Translations under genes and position numbers: made by a program
NCBI GenBank assembly: GCA_001939145.1
Contig: LSRX01000077.1
Coordinates: forward strand, 1-64,000
DNA length: 64,000 bases
Reading direction: 5' to 3'
Source of the DNA: Symbiodinium microadriaticum
Taxonomy: Eukaryota; Sar; Dinophyceae; Suessiales; Symbiodiniaceae
Notes under the pieces: generated by a model
What the model was told of the DNA's origin: nothing
Database searches by the model: none
What the model saw: the letters and a program-made list of their open reading frames with translations, nothing else
Shown here: positions 44,511 through 54,180 of the stretch, one piece after another
Position numbering within the stretch: the stretch's first letter is position 1
Layout of the letters: each line of letters starts with the position of its first letter

Positions 44511-46235
44511 ATGGCGTCGCTTCGGATCCGTTTGCCTGGTATCCTGCCAGCCGCAGCATGGCGTTCGCCTACAGTTCGGCTTGTTTGCAGCGTGCCTCCT
44601 CTCTGGTGGAGGAGGGGCCGACCGAGGACAACGCACCGGAGCTATGCGGAGGTGGAGCTGTTGTCTCGTTTAGCGGAGCTCCTGATGCCGCAGGAGCCTA
44701 TCGGTGAGCTCTTCCGGGACTTCCCGGTGAAGAAATCGCAGGTGTGGGGATCGCCATGGCTGAGGCCTGACCTCACTGCTTTTGGTGTGCTGAAGCATGC
44801 ACATGCTGCCTTATTCATCGAGTACGATGGGTTCTTTCGTCATTCAGCTGTGCAGGGGCAAGCAATGGATGAGCGCAAGACGATAGCTTTGCTTGGACAT
44901 GCGCCGCCGAACTCGTATGTCCTGCGGATCGGCCATGTGACTAGGGATTTGAGCAGGGCGGAAAATGCAGCGCATGCTGTCGTCAATGTGTGGCGAGCCG
45001 AGCACGAGCCATCGTTGATGAAAGTTGTGCAGCAAACTGGACGGGCTCTTTTGTGCAGTTTTGAACATGTGCTCGAACGGGAGGTGTGTGAGCGTTTGAG
45101 TCGCCTTGTAATCGCCGAAGCAAAGCACGATTTCCTCATTGCATCCAGTTTTGCGAGACAGGCGGTTCTTACCAGGAACGTTGAGACTAAGAAGGTAAAC
45201 ATGTGCGAGTTTTTGGAACAGGAGCTGCGGCTCTCAACTGCAAGAGTTGAAGTTTTGGCGTGCAAGTTTCCAAGAATCTGGGGTGTAAACATCGACAGAG
45301 GTCTGAGACCCATAGTGGCCTGGCTCGAGGATTTGGGTCTGAGCCGAAAGAAGGTGGCCAAAGTCTTCGCTCGGTTTCCTCAAGTCTTAGGCTGCAGCAT
45401 CGAGGGCAATCTGAAACCTACGGTTACATGGCTGGAGGATGTTGGGCTGAACCGACAGCAAGTGGCCAAAGTCGTTGCTGGATTTCCGCAAGTCTTAGGC
45501 TGCAGCATCGAGGACAATCTGAAACCTACGGTTGCCTGGCTCGAGGATGTTGGGCTGAGCCGCCAGCAAGTGGCCAAAGTCGTTGCTGGATTTCCTCACG
45601 TGTTGGGCTACAGCATCGATGGCAATCTGAAACCTAAAGTGGCCTGGCTCGAATACTTGGGTCTTAGCGAACTGCAGGTGGCCAAAGTCGTTGCTAGGTT
45701 TCCTCAACTGTTTGGCTGCAGCATCGACGGCAATCTCAAGCCCAAAGTGGCCTGGCTCGAGGATGTAGGGCTGAACCCCCAACAGGTGGCGAAAGTCGTT
45801 ACGGGCTTTCCTCAACTGCTGGGCTACAGCGTCCAGGCCAACTTGAAGCCCAAAGTCGCCTGGCTTGAAGATGTCGGGCTCAGCCATGGGCAGATTGCCA
45901 AAGTTGTTGCCTGCTTTCCTACTTTGCTCAGCTGCAGCATCCCGAGCAATTTGTCACGAAAGCATATTCTTTTGGAGCGGTATTTCTCAAAAGGGCAAAT
46001 CTGCTCCATGATAGAGTACCTTCCACCATTGCTCGGCTTCAGCCATGCTCGCCTGAGTCATCGTCTCAACATATTGGAGGAGCACGAGCGTTTGAGTGAA
46101 CTTGCCAAGTGCATGGTTCTGACTGACGCGAAGTTTGCCCAACGATTCCCTCCGGGCGTCGGAGTATCGAATTGCCTCCCAATCCGACCAATGGTGACCA
46201 AAATTGATGCGGGCAGATGCGCGACAACAATCTGA
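44511..46235 (+). CDS. mTERF-repeat protein with PD-(D/E)XK/RAP-like N-terminal domain
   Basis: A 574-residue intact frame. The start is the first ATG after an in-frame TAG (44502-44504). Residues 1-46 contain nine Arg and no acidic residue, as in mitochondrial or plastid targeting sequences. Residues about 80-165 carry RPDLTAF (85-91), LFIEYDGFFRH (101-111), DERK (120-123) and VLRIGH (137-142): the D...ExD...H order seen in RAP and DUF559-type PD-(D/E)XK folds, with the catalytic Lys position occupied by Asp106. From 241 to about 525 come mTERF repeats with an exact 36-residue period (LS/LN starts at 241, 277, 313, 349, 385, 421, 457), consensus VAKVVAGFPQVLGCSI then NLKPKVAWLEDVG. mTERF proteins bind organelle nucleic acid and affect transcription, splicing or ribosome assembly. 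The same role is inferred here; target and organelle are unknown. Confidence 0.92.
   Translation: MASLRIRLPGILPAAAWRSPTVRLVCSVPPLWWRRGRPRTTHRSYAEVELLSRLAELLMPQEPIGELFRDFPVKKSQVWGSPWLRPDLTAFGVLKHAHAALFIEYDGFFRHSAVQGQAMDERKTIALLGHAPPNSYVLRIGHVTRDLSRAENAAHAVVNVWRAEHEPSLMKVVQQTGRALLCSFEHVLEREVCERLSRLVIAEAKHDFLIASSFARQAVLTRNVETKKVNMCEFLEQELRLSTARVEVLACKFPRIWGVNIDRGLRPIVAWLEDLGLSRKKVAKVFARFPQVLGCSIEGNLKPTVTWLEDVGLNRQQVAKVVAGFPQVLGCSIEDNLKPTVAWLEDVGLSRQQVAKVVAGFPHVLGYSIDGNLKPKVAWLEYLGLSELQVAKVVARFPQLFGCSIDGNLKPKVAWLEDVGLNPQQVAKVVTGFPQLLGYSVQANLKPKVAWLEDVGLSHGQIAKVVACFPTLLSCSIPSNLSRKHILLERYFSKGQICSMIEYLPPLLGFSHARLSHRLNILEEHERLSELAKCMVLTDAKFAQRFPPGVGVSNCLPIRPMVTKIDAGRCATTI
45231..45986 (+). repeat. 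108-bp coding tandem repeats (seven mTERF units)
   Basis: Seven in-frame 108-base units inside the mTERF gene, starting at 45231, 45339, 45447, 45555, 45663, 45771 and 45879. The middle units are very similar in DNA (GGCAATCTGAAACCTA and GTGGCCAAAGTCGTTGC recur), while the first and last have diverged. This suggests expansion or gene conversion inside the array. A more divergent unit follows to about 46090. Confidence 0.9.
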
Positions 46236-48007
46236 CGCGCAACCCAAGGCTATCCAGCACCCAAGTTGAGAACTCAAGCGGGGTTTGACCGCCTCACCTT
46301 TCAGAAGTTGTTTGCATGTGCATGCTGTCGTAGATAAAACCCTGAACCCCCTTGGACCTTATAAAATCCTATACTGCCCCATTGCTGATTACAGTCAAGA
46401 AACGGAAGGCGTAGGCCCCGAGGCCCCCCTCCCACGGGAAGCTCATGCTCTGGGGCATCGATGAGCTCCTGACCTACCACTACTTGGTGTGCCTCGGATA
46501 CCCTAAGGGTCTACGGATATCTACGGTTTAGGGTTTTGGGTACTTTAAGGTTTGGTGCCAGTCTAAGTACGGCAAGGACCAGGAGAATCAGCCAGAGCTT
46601 CTTGGAAGTAGGTAGGGTTTGCATTGGGGTGTCTGTGAGTGCACCTGGGCCTCAAAAGCCACGCTTGGTGAGAGGACAGTAGCCGAGTAGCCACGATACC
46701 CTAACTTCCTTTGCAAGGGCATTGAAACCTTGGAACCTTGTGTTTTCTGGGCATTTAGGGCTTCGGCGCTGTCTCCCGAAATTTGTTTGCGCTCAAGGTC
46801 TTAGACTACATCCTTTTTCTGCGAACCACCCTAATCTGTGAGCCTTGAGTAGGCCCTATCCCAAACATCTCTAAACCGCGGTGGAGCCGTTGGAAGATTC
46901 ATGGAACTCGGTGTCCATTCGGTCTGTGCTGACTCTTATCCGAGTTTTGGACTGCATGGTAGAAGCCACTGGGTGTAACTAGGCCTTAGGCTTCACGGTT
47001 ATTTAGGCTTGATAGTTAGAGTTGAGGCTTTAGGGCTTTGAGGTATTTTAGGGTTGATGGGGCCCTCTTGCCTAGATTCGGCTACCGGGAACTAGGTTTC
47101 TTTGGCCTTCAGAAGCGGTGCAGGGGTTCTTGCAATTCCATGTGGGACCTGGTGCAAGTTGAGATTTGCAGGCTTGGGGTTCTGTTGACTCAGACGGCAT
47201 TTGCAAGGTGCTCCCACCCATCAGGCGCAGCACAAACAAAAGAACCGCTTTGGGCGGAATTCTCCCACTACTACAGCATAAACTAGAAAGCACATCCTCT
47301 GAACTCTACAAGCTCCTGCAAACCAAAATCCTGTTTATGGTGACTGAAGACCGGCAGCCTCAACAGAACCCTAAACCCGAAGCCTTAACTAGTCCGAGTG
47401 TGAGCACGGAAGTTAGCACAAAACCCTCAACCCGAAACCAAAACTAACACGCCTCAACCCTCAAGGCAAGCCCCCGAGGTCTGAGTACTTCATGGTTGCA
47501 CCTGCAGATGTTACCCACGATTCCTTCTTCAAGCTGAGTAAGCAGGCCGGCCTGATATAGGGTTACATAAACCATTGTTTAGCCCTCAACCCTCTTAGTC
47601 TCTTTTGAACCCCTTGACCCATGAGCCCCAATGCTTAGACAGCGAAGGTGAGAAGACCGGCTGTGCGACAGTCCCTTTATTGCAGGTTCAAGGTAAAGCC
47701 TGAGCCCCAAACCTGAACCTAGAACCCAGAACAAGCTTGTAAATCATGCATGGATGTGCAGGCATCGAGACAGGAGGCCTAAGCGCTAGCGGGCAGATTC
47801 GGACATTCTGAACTGCTTGCGGTTAAGGCTTGAGGGTAACAGCGTGTAGGGCCTTAGGGGTCCGGTGTTTAGGGGTTATTTTGGGGGGTCGTGCGCAAGG
47901 TTCTTTGAAACGAAATACTCACCAAGTCCCCCGACGCTCCAAGTAAGACTTAAAGGCTTAGAGTTTTCGGGTTTCGGGGTTGCGGGCTTTATTGGTCTTG
48001 GGGCTAC

Positions 48008-48084
48008 TCGTCCTCCTCCTCTTCCTCCGCGACTACAGCGACGACGACTACTACTACCACTACTGCTACTACCACTCTACTGTA
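48008..48084. repeat. CTC/GAC/ACT trinucleotide microsatellite
   Basis: CTC triplets followed by GAC and ACT/ACC triplets, similar in composition to the blocks at 1-318 and 31288. Confidence 0.85.
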
Positions 48085-50588
48085 CGCGACTCGTACTACA
48101 GGAGTTTCAGGGGCTCACCAGTTATCAGAGCCTTGAGGTTTGGGGTCGGAGGTCCCAATCCTCAACCCCGGCCCTGAAGTGATAAACCCTAAACCCCTAA
48201 AGCCCTAAACCCTAGCCCCTGAACCCTACTAGGCCCCAAAGCCCGGGGGCTCCGAACAAATCTGCGGCTGCGCAAGGGTCAAGCTGACCTCGTGTGGAAG
48301 GGGCTCTTCATGGATCGGTCGCCGCAGCCCGACATGTAGGGTTTAGGGATCAGGGTTTAGGGGTCCTTTCTATAAATCAAAAATGGACAAATACGGTTTA
48401 ATGATCAGGGTTGCTGCGGATTCCTTCAAAGCAAACTCAAGCTAAGCATTGAGGGCTCTGGCTCTGGCATCGCAAGCCCAGGCAAACACGTTCAATAGCC
48501 CAGGGCTTATACTGGGTTCCCGGAGTGACTTTAAGGCGCATGGCGTTAATTCAGGGTGACTATGGGCCAGCTGGGGACTACAGAATACAGTTCACAGCTA
48601 GGAAAAAGCAAGCAAAGAAGACTGATGGTTAAAGCTGTGCCGGCATGCTCAGAAAATGCCAACAACTCCTAACACTCCTGCACAGGTATATACTCTCTGG
48701 TGGCTAAATAGCAAGATCAATAATATGGCTTAACAAGTATATGGGCGGCATCATGCCGGATCAGCACTCCTGAAGACTTGATAGCTTCGAGTCGTCAATC
48801 CAGCTCAGATTCTAGCAAGCCGTGTAAACAAACGATGCTCGAATGTCATGACTCCAATTAACAGAATTAGCCCTCATCATGAAAACTTTCTCGTTTCTCC
48901 ACCCGCACAGCGCACAGAAAGCGATAAACCGTAAATCTTTTATTAAACCCTAAACCCTGAACCCTAAATTCCAAAGCTTAAACCCTAAACCCTAGACCTT
49001 ACACCCCTGAATCCCTCGAGAGTGGGGGGGCCTTAAAGGAGCTCTTAAACGATCCCTCAAAGGATCTCTTAAAGGCCTGTGAGCTGAGAAGCCCAGGATC
49101 TCGGAAGCTTGTCAAGGTGTCATCACCACCCTCCAGAGGACGGGGTTTGTGGCGTTTAGGGGTTAGGGTATAGGGTTTGGGGATGTTTGGGATTTAGGGT
49201 TTCGGCAGAGAAGGCAGTGCTGGCAGTCATCAAGTCCGGTTTCAAAAAGGGTTTAGGATTTGGGGTTTGGGGTTTAGGGCCCTCCCCACGTACGGGCGGA
49301 TCTGTGGGGGATCTTTTGGAGGGTTCTATGCGGAGACTAAGGTCCCTTTAAGAGGGCTCTTTCAAGGCTTCTATAGGGGGGTTACAAAGGGTTTGAGGGT
49401 TTTGGGTTTTGTTGTTATGTCTTCGAGTGCCTCTCATGCTTCAAGCTTTGTTTCGGACTGGTGGGGTTTGGGGTGAGGCCGTTTGCAGCACAACTACTTA
49501 GGGACGTGGGGTTTAGGTCCCCTGTGAATTACACCGAGGTCTGCTACCTAGAAGACACATAACCATTTACTCAAATTTTGACCGACTGATGCTCGGCCTT
49601 CTGGGAAAGCGTTAGGGCAAGGTTCTTGGCGCAGGTCTGCTTCGGCCGTTTCCGGGACTACATCACAAACCGCTAGTCAGTAGACTCGACCAGGATGTAC
49701 CTGGGTCTATTCACGTATTTCTGTTCACGCTGATAAACGAAAGATCGCAACCAACCACGCCTGCACCGTAGTATCGCAGCCGCAAGTATTGCGCAGTGTA
49801 CTAGTAGTTGCCACTGGCCCCTCGGTTATCCTGAAAGCAGGTTTAGGCTTGAGTTGTGGTGTACTCACTATGGCTTGAGGGTTAATTAGGGGTCAGCGGT
49901 TTTGGGGCAGTTAACTTGGTCTCATACAGCTAGGGACGAAAATTGGCTTTTGCAATGGTGCAGAGGGTTTTATTGCATGGTCCCAGGACCAGGAAAAGAA
50001 AAGCAGCTTCACCGGTAAAAAATGCAGTGACAGTCACAGCAGCAATGAGCTCTCAATCCAGTTCGGGTTGACCTACTCGCCCCGTAGCAAGGCACGGCCT
50101 TATAGGCCCGGTAAAGGTTCATGGACTCGTAGAAGTCGGCCTAAGACACCCGAGAAATCTGGTCAACAGTGTTTCTCTCTCGGATCTTATATGCAGCTAT
50201 AAAAAATCATCAGGACCTGTTGACAATCCTTGAACAGTAAACCGTTAAACACTGTCTGCAGCCCCAGCAATACCATGAAACTTCTTGGACACCCCTGCAT
50301 TCAGTTTCGCGCTAACGACTCAATGTAGTCTCTTGTCAGACCAATCATCCCCGCCTGGATTGCCCGAGTTGCGAGAGTCTAAACCCTGCAAACCCTGCTT
50401 GTCGAGAGCGAGTGCTCAAAAAAAGACCCCCCCCTGAAAGACTCGGTCTCGGGGCACTTCTGGCGAAGCGGGACTTGCCGGCCATCCGGGAGTGGAAGCT
50501 TGGCCGGAGATCTTAGCAGAGCGAAGGTCGAGCCTGAATAACTCATACATTTCCTTAGGATTCCTGGTTGTATGATTCATGGTAATTT

Positions 50589-50616
50589 GTATATATATAT
50601 ATATATATATATATAC
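50589..50616. repeat. TA dinucleotide microsatellite
   Basis: A pure run of about fourteen TA units. Confidence 0.97.
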
Positions 50617-51928
50617 CACAGTAAGTAAGACCCCTATATTAAGCGTTCTCGGGTTTCGAGCAGCAGCCAGCTCTTTTTAAACGAAGAAAAGGGTGGAGTA
50701 TGACGGCATGGCTATAAAAAAATTGTGGTGAGGGCTTGAGGGTTTAGGGGCTTGGCTACTCGCTAGTACGGTTTGGCGCCTGTGCATTCTTCACATGTTA
50801 GTTTCCCTCTTTCTTTCCCTCTTTCACAAGGCAGAGACACTTTATTGGAGAGCTTGATTCCGGGAAAGTGGCGGCAAACCCTTAACATTGCTTCAGGCGC
50901 AAGCCCTAACATATTTCCGATAAGGAAAGTGCTAGGAACCGTTTAAACAACGAGCCGCCGATAATCAAGAGGTTTCCTGCACATCTCAAAACATGAACTT
51001 GCAACATGAACCATTCTCATCCCTACCCGAAACAGAATATTCAATCTGGGATGCCCGCGCTGCATTAAGTCGGGTAGTGTAGTGTGACTAGTACCAAGTT
51101 CGCTTACCTGTATGTCCATTGTACCTCCTCTTTCGCGAGCCACTGTGTTGGTTAGGCTCCCAAACTACTCAAACAAGGTAAGCAGACAACAGTCACAATG
51201 GGGCTATACGTCAAGGCCTACACGGCACCTGCAGGCAACGGCAACATTTTTAATGAAGGGTCCTAAATGGTTGCCAGTATTATATCCAATATTATGCCCA
51301 GGGCTATTTCATTCGATTTCTACTATAATGTACCCCCAAACCTTATTCTAATAACTGAGGTAACTGAGGCAGACCCTTTTTTCAACCCGCTCTAAACTTC
51401 TTCGCTGTTGACCGCAAAGCCAGAACTCGCGACTGTCCCACCGCAAGGTTTACGGTGTAGGGCAAGCCAAGCAAAACTATTGGGTTTACGGTTCAGGGTT
51501 TAGGGCAAACGGATAGGATAGGGCAGGGATGCCCTTGTGGTATCTTCGTACTGTCTTGAACTAGAGCACTGTGTGGTGGCCCAGCCGTTCACGATTTTCC
51601 CTAGTCTTGCTCGGGGCATCGCTCGACGCTCGAAAGTCTAACAGACAAGTTTCGGTGTGGGGCAGACTCTGTACGGTTGGCCGTAACCTTAAACTGAAAA
51701 ACCTTTCCCGAGCTGTCCCAGGTTTGCTGCGCAGAACCTGGAGCCCTTTCTGTTTCGAGGGTGGTGGGGGACGAAGGTTTGGGTTTTGGTTAGGTTTTTT
51801 TTATCGGCCTAGGATTTCAGGATTCAGCATTGTCGGGTTCAGGTGTTCGAATAAATCCAAGACCCTGACGTTTTGCTTTAGGGTTCACTAGGGTTCAGGC
51901 CTCAGGCTTGGTTTAAGTTGGCGGGCGC

Positions 51929-52097
51929 GACCTCTCTGGTGGCAAGATTCACAGATGCATGCCACTTTCCTGATGCCGTCTATATAAGACGTGACCTCTC
52001 AGGTGGCAAACATCTTTCCTACCGTTCTGTTGGACGTGACCTCTCAGGTGGCAAGCATCTTCGAAACCCGAGTGTTGACATGACCTCTCTAGCAAGT
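51929..52097 (+). repeat. left ~45-bp repeats with ACCTCTCAGGTGGCA core
   Basis: GACCTCTCTGGTGGCAAG (51929), GACCTCTCAGGTGGCAAA (51993), GACCTCTCAGGTGGCAAG (52038) and a truncated GACCTCTCT (52082). Spacings are 64, 45 and 44 bases. They end about 130 bases before the first ATG of the zinc-ribbon frame. Confidence 0.8.
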
Positions 52098-52223
52098 GTT
52101 TTTGGTTCTCTCAGAGTATCTTCCCTGCACTGATATGGAGTCATTGCAAGCGATTTCGACTTGCAAGAAGACCAAGTTTGTTTCTTCCGCAGTTTTCTCT
52201 CAAGTTTCTGGGGTTCAAGCGAC

Positions 52224-52763
52224 ATGGCAAGAACGGCCTCGTCTGCACTCGGAGCCAGATGGTCTGGCGGACGAATTACCATGGGTCCGGCAGGCCGTGA
52301 TCGCAGAATGCGAGCGGGGCAAGAGCTTCTGCGTCGCTCCAAGCGACGGACTCCTGGTGCTAGAGCAGAAGACAGTGGCAGTGAAGTGGAGCCTGCTGAG
52401 GTCGTGGAGGTCCTAGAGTCTCCTGCAGAGCCGGCTTCTTCCAGCAGAAGGCCCACTGTGCCTTACACGGACCCCAGGCAGACTACTCCTGGCAGAAAGC
52501 AGGGTCGCGTTCGCACGAGTGGCCGCACCCAGCTGGGCTCTCGGTTGTCACTTGCTGAGCTCTACACTGCCTCTTTGAGCCAGCTTGTATGGTTCCTGGT
52601 GAACTTCGGCTTCTTGGCAGGCACCCCACCTCCAGGTGGGTGCAAGTGTCAGAACCTAGCCAGGTCTTCGTGGAAGCTGGAAGAAACCAAAGAGAAGTGT
52701 CTCTGGCGATGTAAAGGCTGCCGAAAGACAGTGGGCGTCTTTGCAAGGGACCAGGATCTTTGA
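52224..52763 (+). CDS. transposase N-terminal part with zinc ribbon
   Basis: ATG at 52224; the frame is open upstream to 52161, which adds 21 codons. Counted from 52161: a basic segment RRSKRR near 58-63 (possible nuclear signal), an acidic linker, a hydrophobic segment LVWFLVNFGFLAG (142-154), then a zinc-ribbon-like C161-x-C163 ... C184-x2-C187 followed by RKTVGVF. This is the order at the N-terminus of IS1595/Merlin transposases, just before the catalytic domain. The frame ends in TGA at 52761-52763, while the catalytic domain continues in another frame, so a one-base frameshift near 52741-52745 (or a sequencing error) separates them. Confidence 0.75.
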   Translation: MARTASSALGARWSGGRITMGPAGRDRRMRAGQELLRRSKRRTPGARAEDSGSEVEPAEVVEVLESPAEPASSSRRPTVPYTDPRQTTPGRKQGRVRTSGRTQLGSRLSLAELYTASLSQLVWFLVNFGFLAGTPPPGGCKCQNLARSSWKLEETKEKCLWRCKGCRKTVGVFARDQDL

Positions 52764-53658
52764 TGCAAAGCTTTCTGTTCGAGCGATGGCTGGAATCCTT
52801 TGGATTTTCTGCTCAAATCTGCACCTTTCACCTGACAAATCCAGTTTGTTGCTGGGTGTTGGGCACCGCGTGATTCGCTTTCTCTTCCAGAAATTTGCTG
52901 AGTTTTTCGTGCCGCTTATTGACAAGCTGAACGGATCTCTCACAGTGGGAGGGATTGGACAGGACGTAGAACTGGATGAGATCAGTTTTCGCTCGGTGGG
53001 ACGTGCCCATGGCATTGTTTGGCTGCGATACCTGGCAGCGGTTCGACGTGGAGCTGCTCTGGTTTGGATTGAGCGTTTGCCTTACAGGATTTCTTCTGTT
53101 GGACAGGGCGGTGAAGGCCCAATCTCTCTGCAGGAGAAGCGTGAGGCCTTGCTTTTAGACGCTGATGGAGCCATTCTTGCTGTAGGTTCCGTTTGCCACA
53201 CCGATGGAGCGAAAGCGTATCAAAATTTGGCAAGCCCTCTGTACAATAGCAGTTTGCTGGATTTTGAAACGTTGAAGTTGGGGCACACTTGTGTGAAGCA
53301 CAAACCCCCACATCCAGAGTTCACTAAACGGCTGTCTACATGCGTTTGGAACGGAGAACTTTTTGTTGAGGAAACGCGCTGGGGTGGAACTCACAAACTT
53401 GATGGGTTTTTCGCCGGTTTTCGGAAAGACGTAGGTAAACGACCTTTGAACACAGCAGGGTCTTCTACGGAAAGCGCAAATCGCATGGAAGCCCTCATGC
53501 ACCAAGCTGTTCGTCTTTACCAATTTAAGTATTGGTTTGGCGGACAAAACTTGTTTAGTGTGTTTGGCGAGCTGCGACAAGTGGAGCGGGAGTCTCCCGG
53601 CTCCTTGTTTTGGGCTTCACTTGCCTGTGGACGGCACTGTGCAGAAGGATTTTCTTGA
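52741..53658 (+). CDS. DDE transposase, Merlin/IS1595 (ISXO2-like) catalytic domain
   Basis: About 305 codons. It opens with GTRIFDAKLS, the continuation expected after the zinc ribbon. The catalytic signature in order is VELDE (D79), HTDGAKAY (D155) and GTHKLDGFF (D221, where family members often have Glu), with H182/H187 and PEF near 192-194 resembling the segment that precedes the third residue. These enzymes cut and rejoin transposon ends. The first codon is TTG and only marks where the frame opens; the true start lies upstream in the zinc-ribbon frame. Nearest relatives are eukaryotic Merlin elements and bacterial IS1595/IS1016. Confidence 0.85.
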   Translation: MQGTRIFDAKLSVRAMAGILWIFCSNLHLSPDKSSLLLGVGHRVIRFLFQKFAEFFVPLIDKLNGSLTVGGIGQDVELDEISFRSVGRAHGIVWLRYLAAVRRGAALVWIERLPYRISSVGQGGEGPISLQEKREALLLDADGAILAVGSVCHTDGAKAYQNLASPLYNSSLLDFETLKLGHTCVKHKPPHPEFTKRLSTCVWNGELFVEETRWGGTHKLDGFFAGFRKDVGKRPLNTAGSSTESANRMEALMHQAVRLYQFKYWFGGQNLFSVFGELRQVERESPGSLFWASLACGRHCAEGFS

Positions 53659-53695
53659 GAAAGAAGGTTCTGCCGACGACGACAGCGACGCTTGA
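53612..53695 (+). pseudogene. probable out-of-frame C-terminal tail of the transposase
   Basis: In a third frame, overlapping the end of the catalytic frame, the sequence reads GLHLPVDGTVQKDFLEKEG and an Asp-rich end (ADDDSDA) before TGA at 53693-53695. The catalytic frame itself ends in a Cys-rich string ending EGFS. The acidic tail looks like the more natural terminus, which implies a second frameshift near 53608-53614. Inference only. Confidence 0.35.
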
Positions 53696-53870
53696 CCGCT
53701 TGGTGGCTCCTGTGGGCAAAAGAAGACCAAGAGACAGTGTTGGGTTGGGTTTGAGGCAGGTAGGCAGGTACTTGGGGAAAGCTTCTGGTTTGGTAGATAG
53801 GTACGAAGGCGGGAAGGTTGGAAGCAGGAAGGCAAGTGGGTTCCCTTCTTGTAAAGGGTGTCCTCCTTAA

Positions 53871-54180
53871 TTAGACGGTACCTCTCAGGTGGCAGAGTGC
53901 TTCCGTTTGAGAGCTAGTCAAGCAGCCTTGCACAGCACAAACACATTGAGAGGCGCCGACTTTAGTTAGAGGGTACCTCTCAGGTGGCAGTGCTTCCGTT
54001 TGAGCGCCAGTCAAGCAGCCTTGCACAGCACAAGCACATTGAGAGGCGCCGACTTTAATTAGACGGTACCTCTCAGGTGGCAGTGCTTCCGTTTGAGAGC
54101 CAGTCAAGCAGCCTTGCACAGCACAAGCACATTGAGAGGCGCCGACTTTAATTAGACGGTACCCCTCAGGTGGCTGCTTG
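53871..54180 (+). repeat. 93-bp tandem array with ACCTCTCAGGTGGCA core
   Basis: Three full units and a partial fourth, with core starts at 53880, 53975, 54068 and 54161 (periods 95, 93, 93). Each unit has TTAGACGGTACCTCTCAGG at its start and GAGAGGCGCCGACTTTA at its end. Because 93 is divisible by 3, a minus-strand frame (53871-54203) shows a 31-residue repeat containing KVGASQCACAVQGCLTG; I consider that a side effect, though a small Cys-repeat protein is not excluded. Confidence 0.92.

Larger units (their letters stand above)
46240..51925. other. telomere-like intergenic DNA, no secure gene
   Basis: Degenerate CCCTAAA/TTTAGGG units return about 100 bases after the mTERF gene. Landmarks: a trinucleotide tract (48008-48084), a CCCTAAA-core-TTTAGGG arrangement at 48180-48362, a second at 48945-49280, and a TA microsatellite (50589-50616). 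The GC-rich core at 48240-48333 is open and reads LRTNLRLRKGQADLVWKGLF before a GTAGGGTTTAGGG junction; possibly an exon, not annotated separately. Confidence 0.5.
51929..54180 (+). mobile_element. Merlin/IS1595-type DNA transposon, decayed
   Basis: A transposase locus bracketed by short tandem arrays that share the core ACCTCTCAGGTGGCA. Left copies start at 51929 (variant), 51993, 52038 and 52082 (truncated); right copies start at 53880, 53975, 54068 and 54161. The core is an interrupted palindrome (ACCT-CTC-AGGT) and has the same orientation on both sides. I infer that these arrays are part of the element, perhaps transposase-binding subterminal repeats. No clear terminal inverted repeat or target-site duplication was found, so the outer limits are approximate. 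Confidence 0.6.

Noticed and set aside
45260-45887. Other-frame and antisense frames inside the mTERF repeats (125 and 130 codons)
   Set aside because: Shadows of the 108-base coding repeats, which are divisible by three and therefore open in several frames.
52019-52456. 145-codon minus-strand frame opposite the zinc-ribbon ORF
   Set aside because: An antisense shadow; the plus-strand frame carries the zinc-ribbon cysteines and connects to the transposase.
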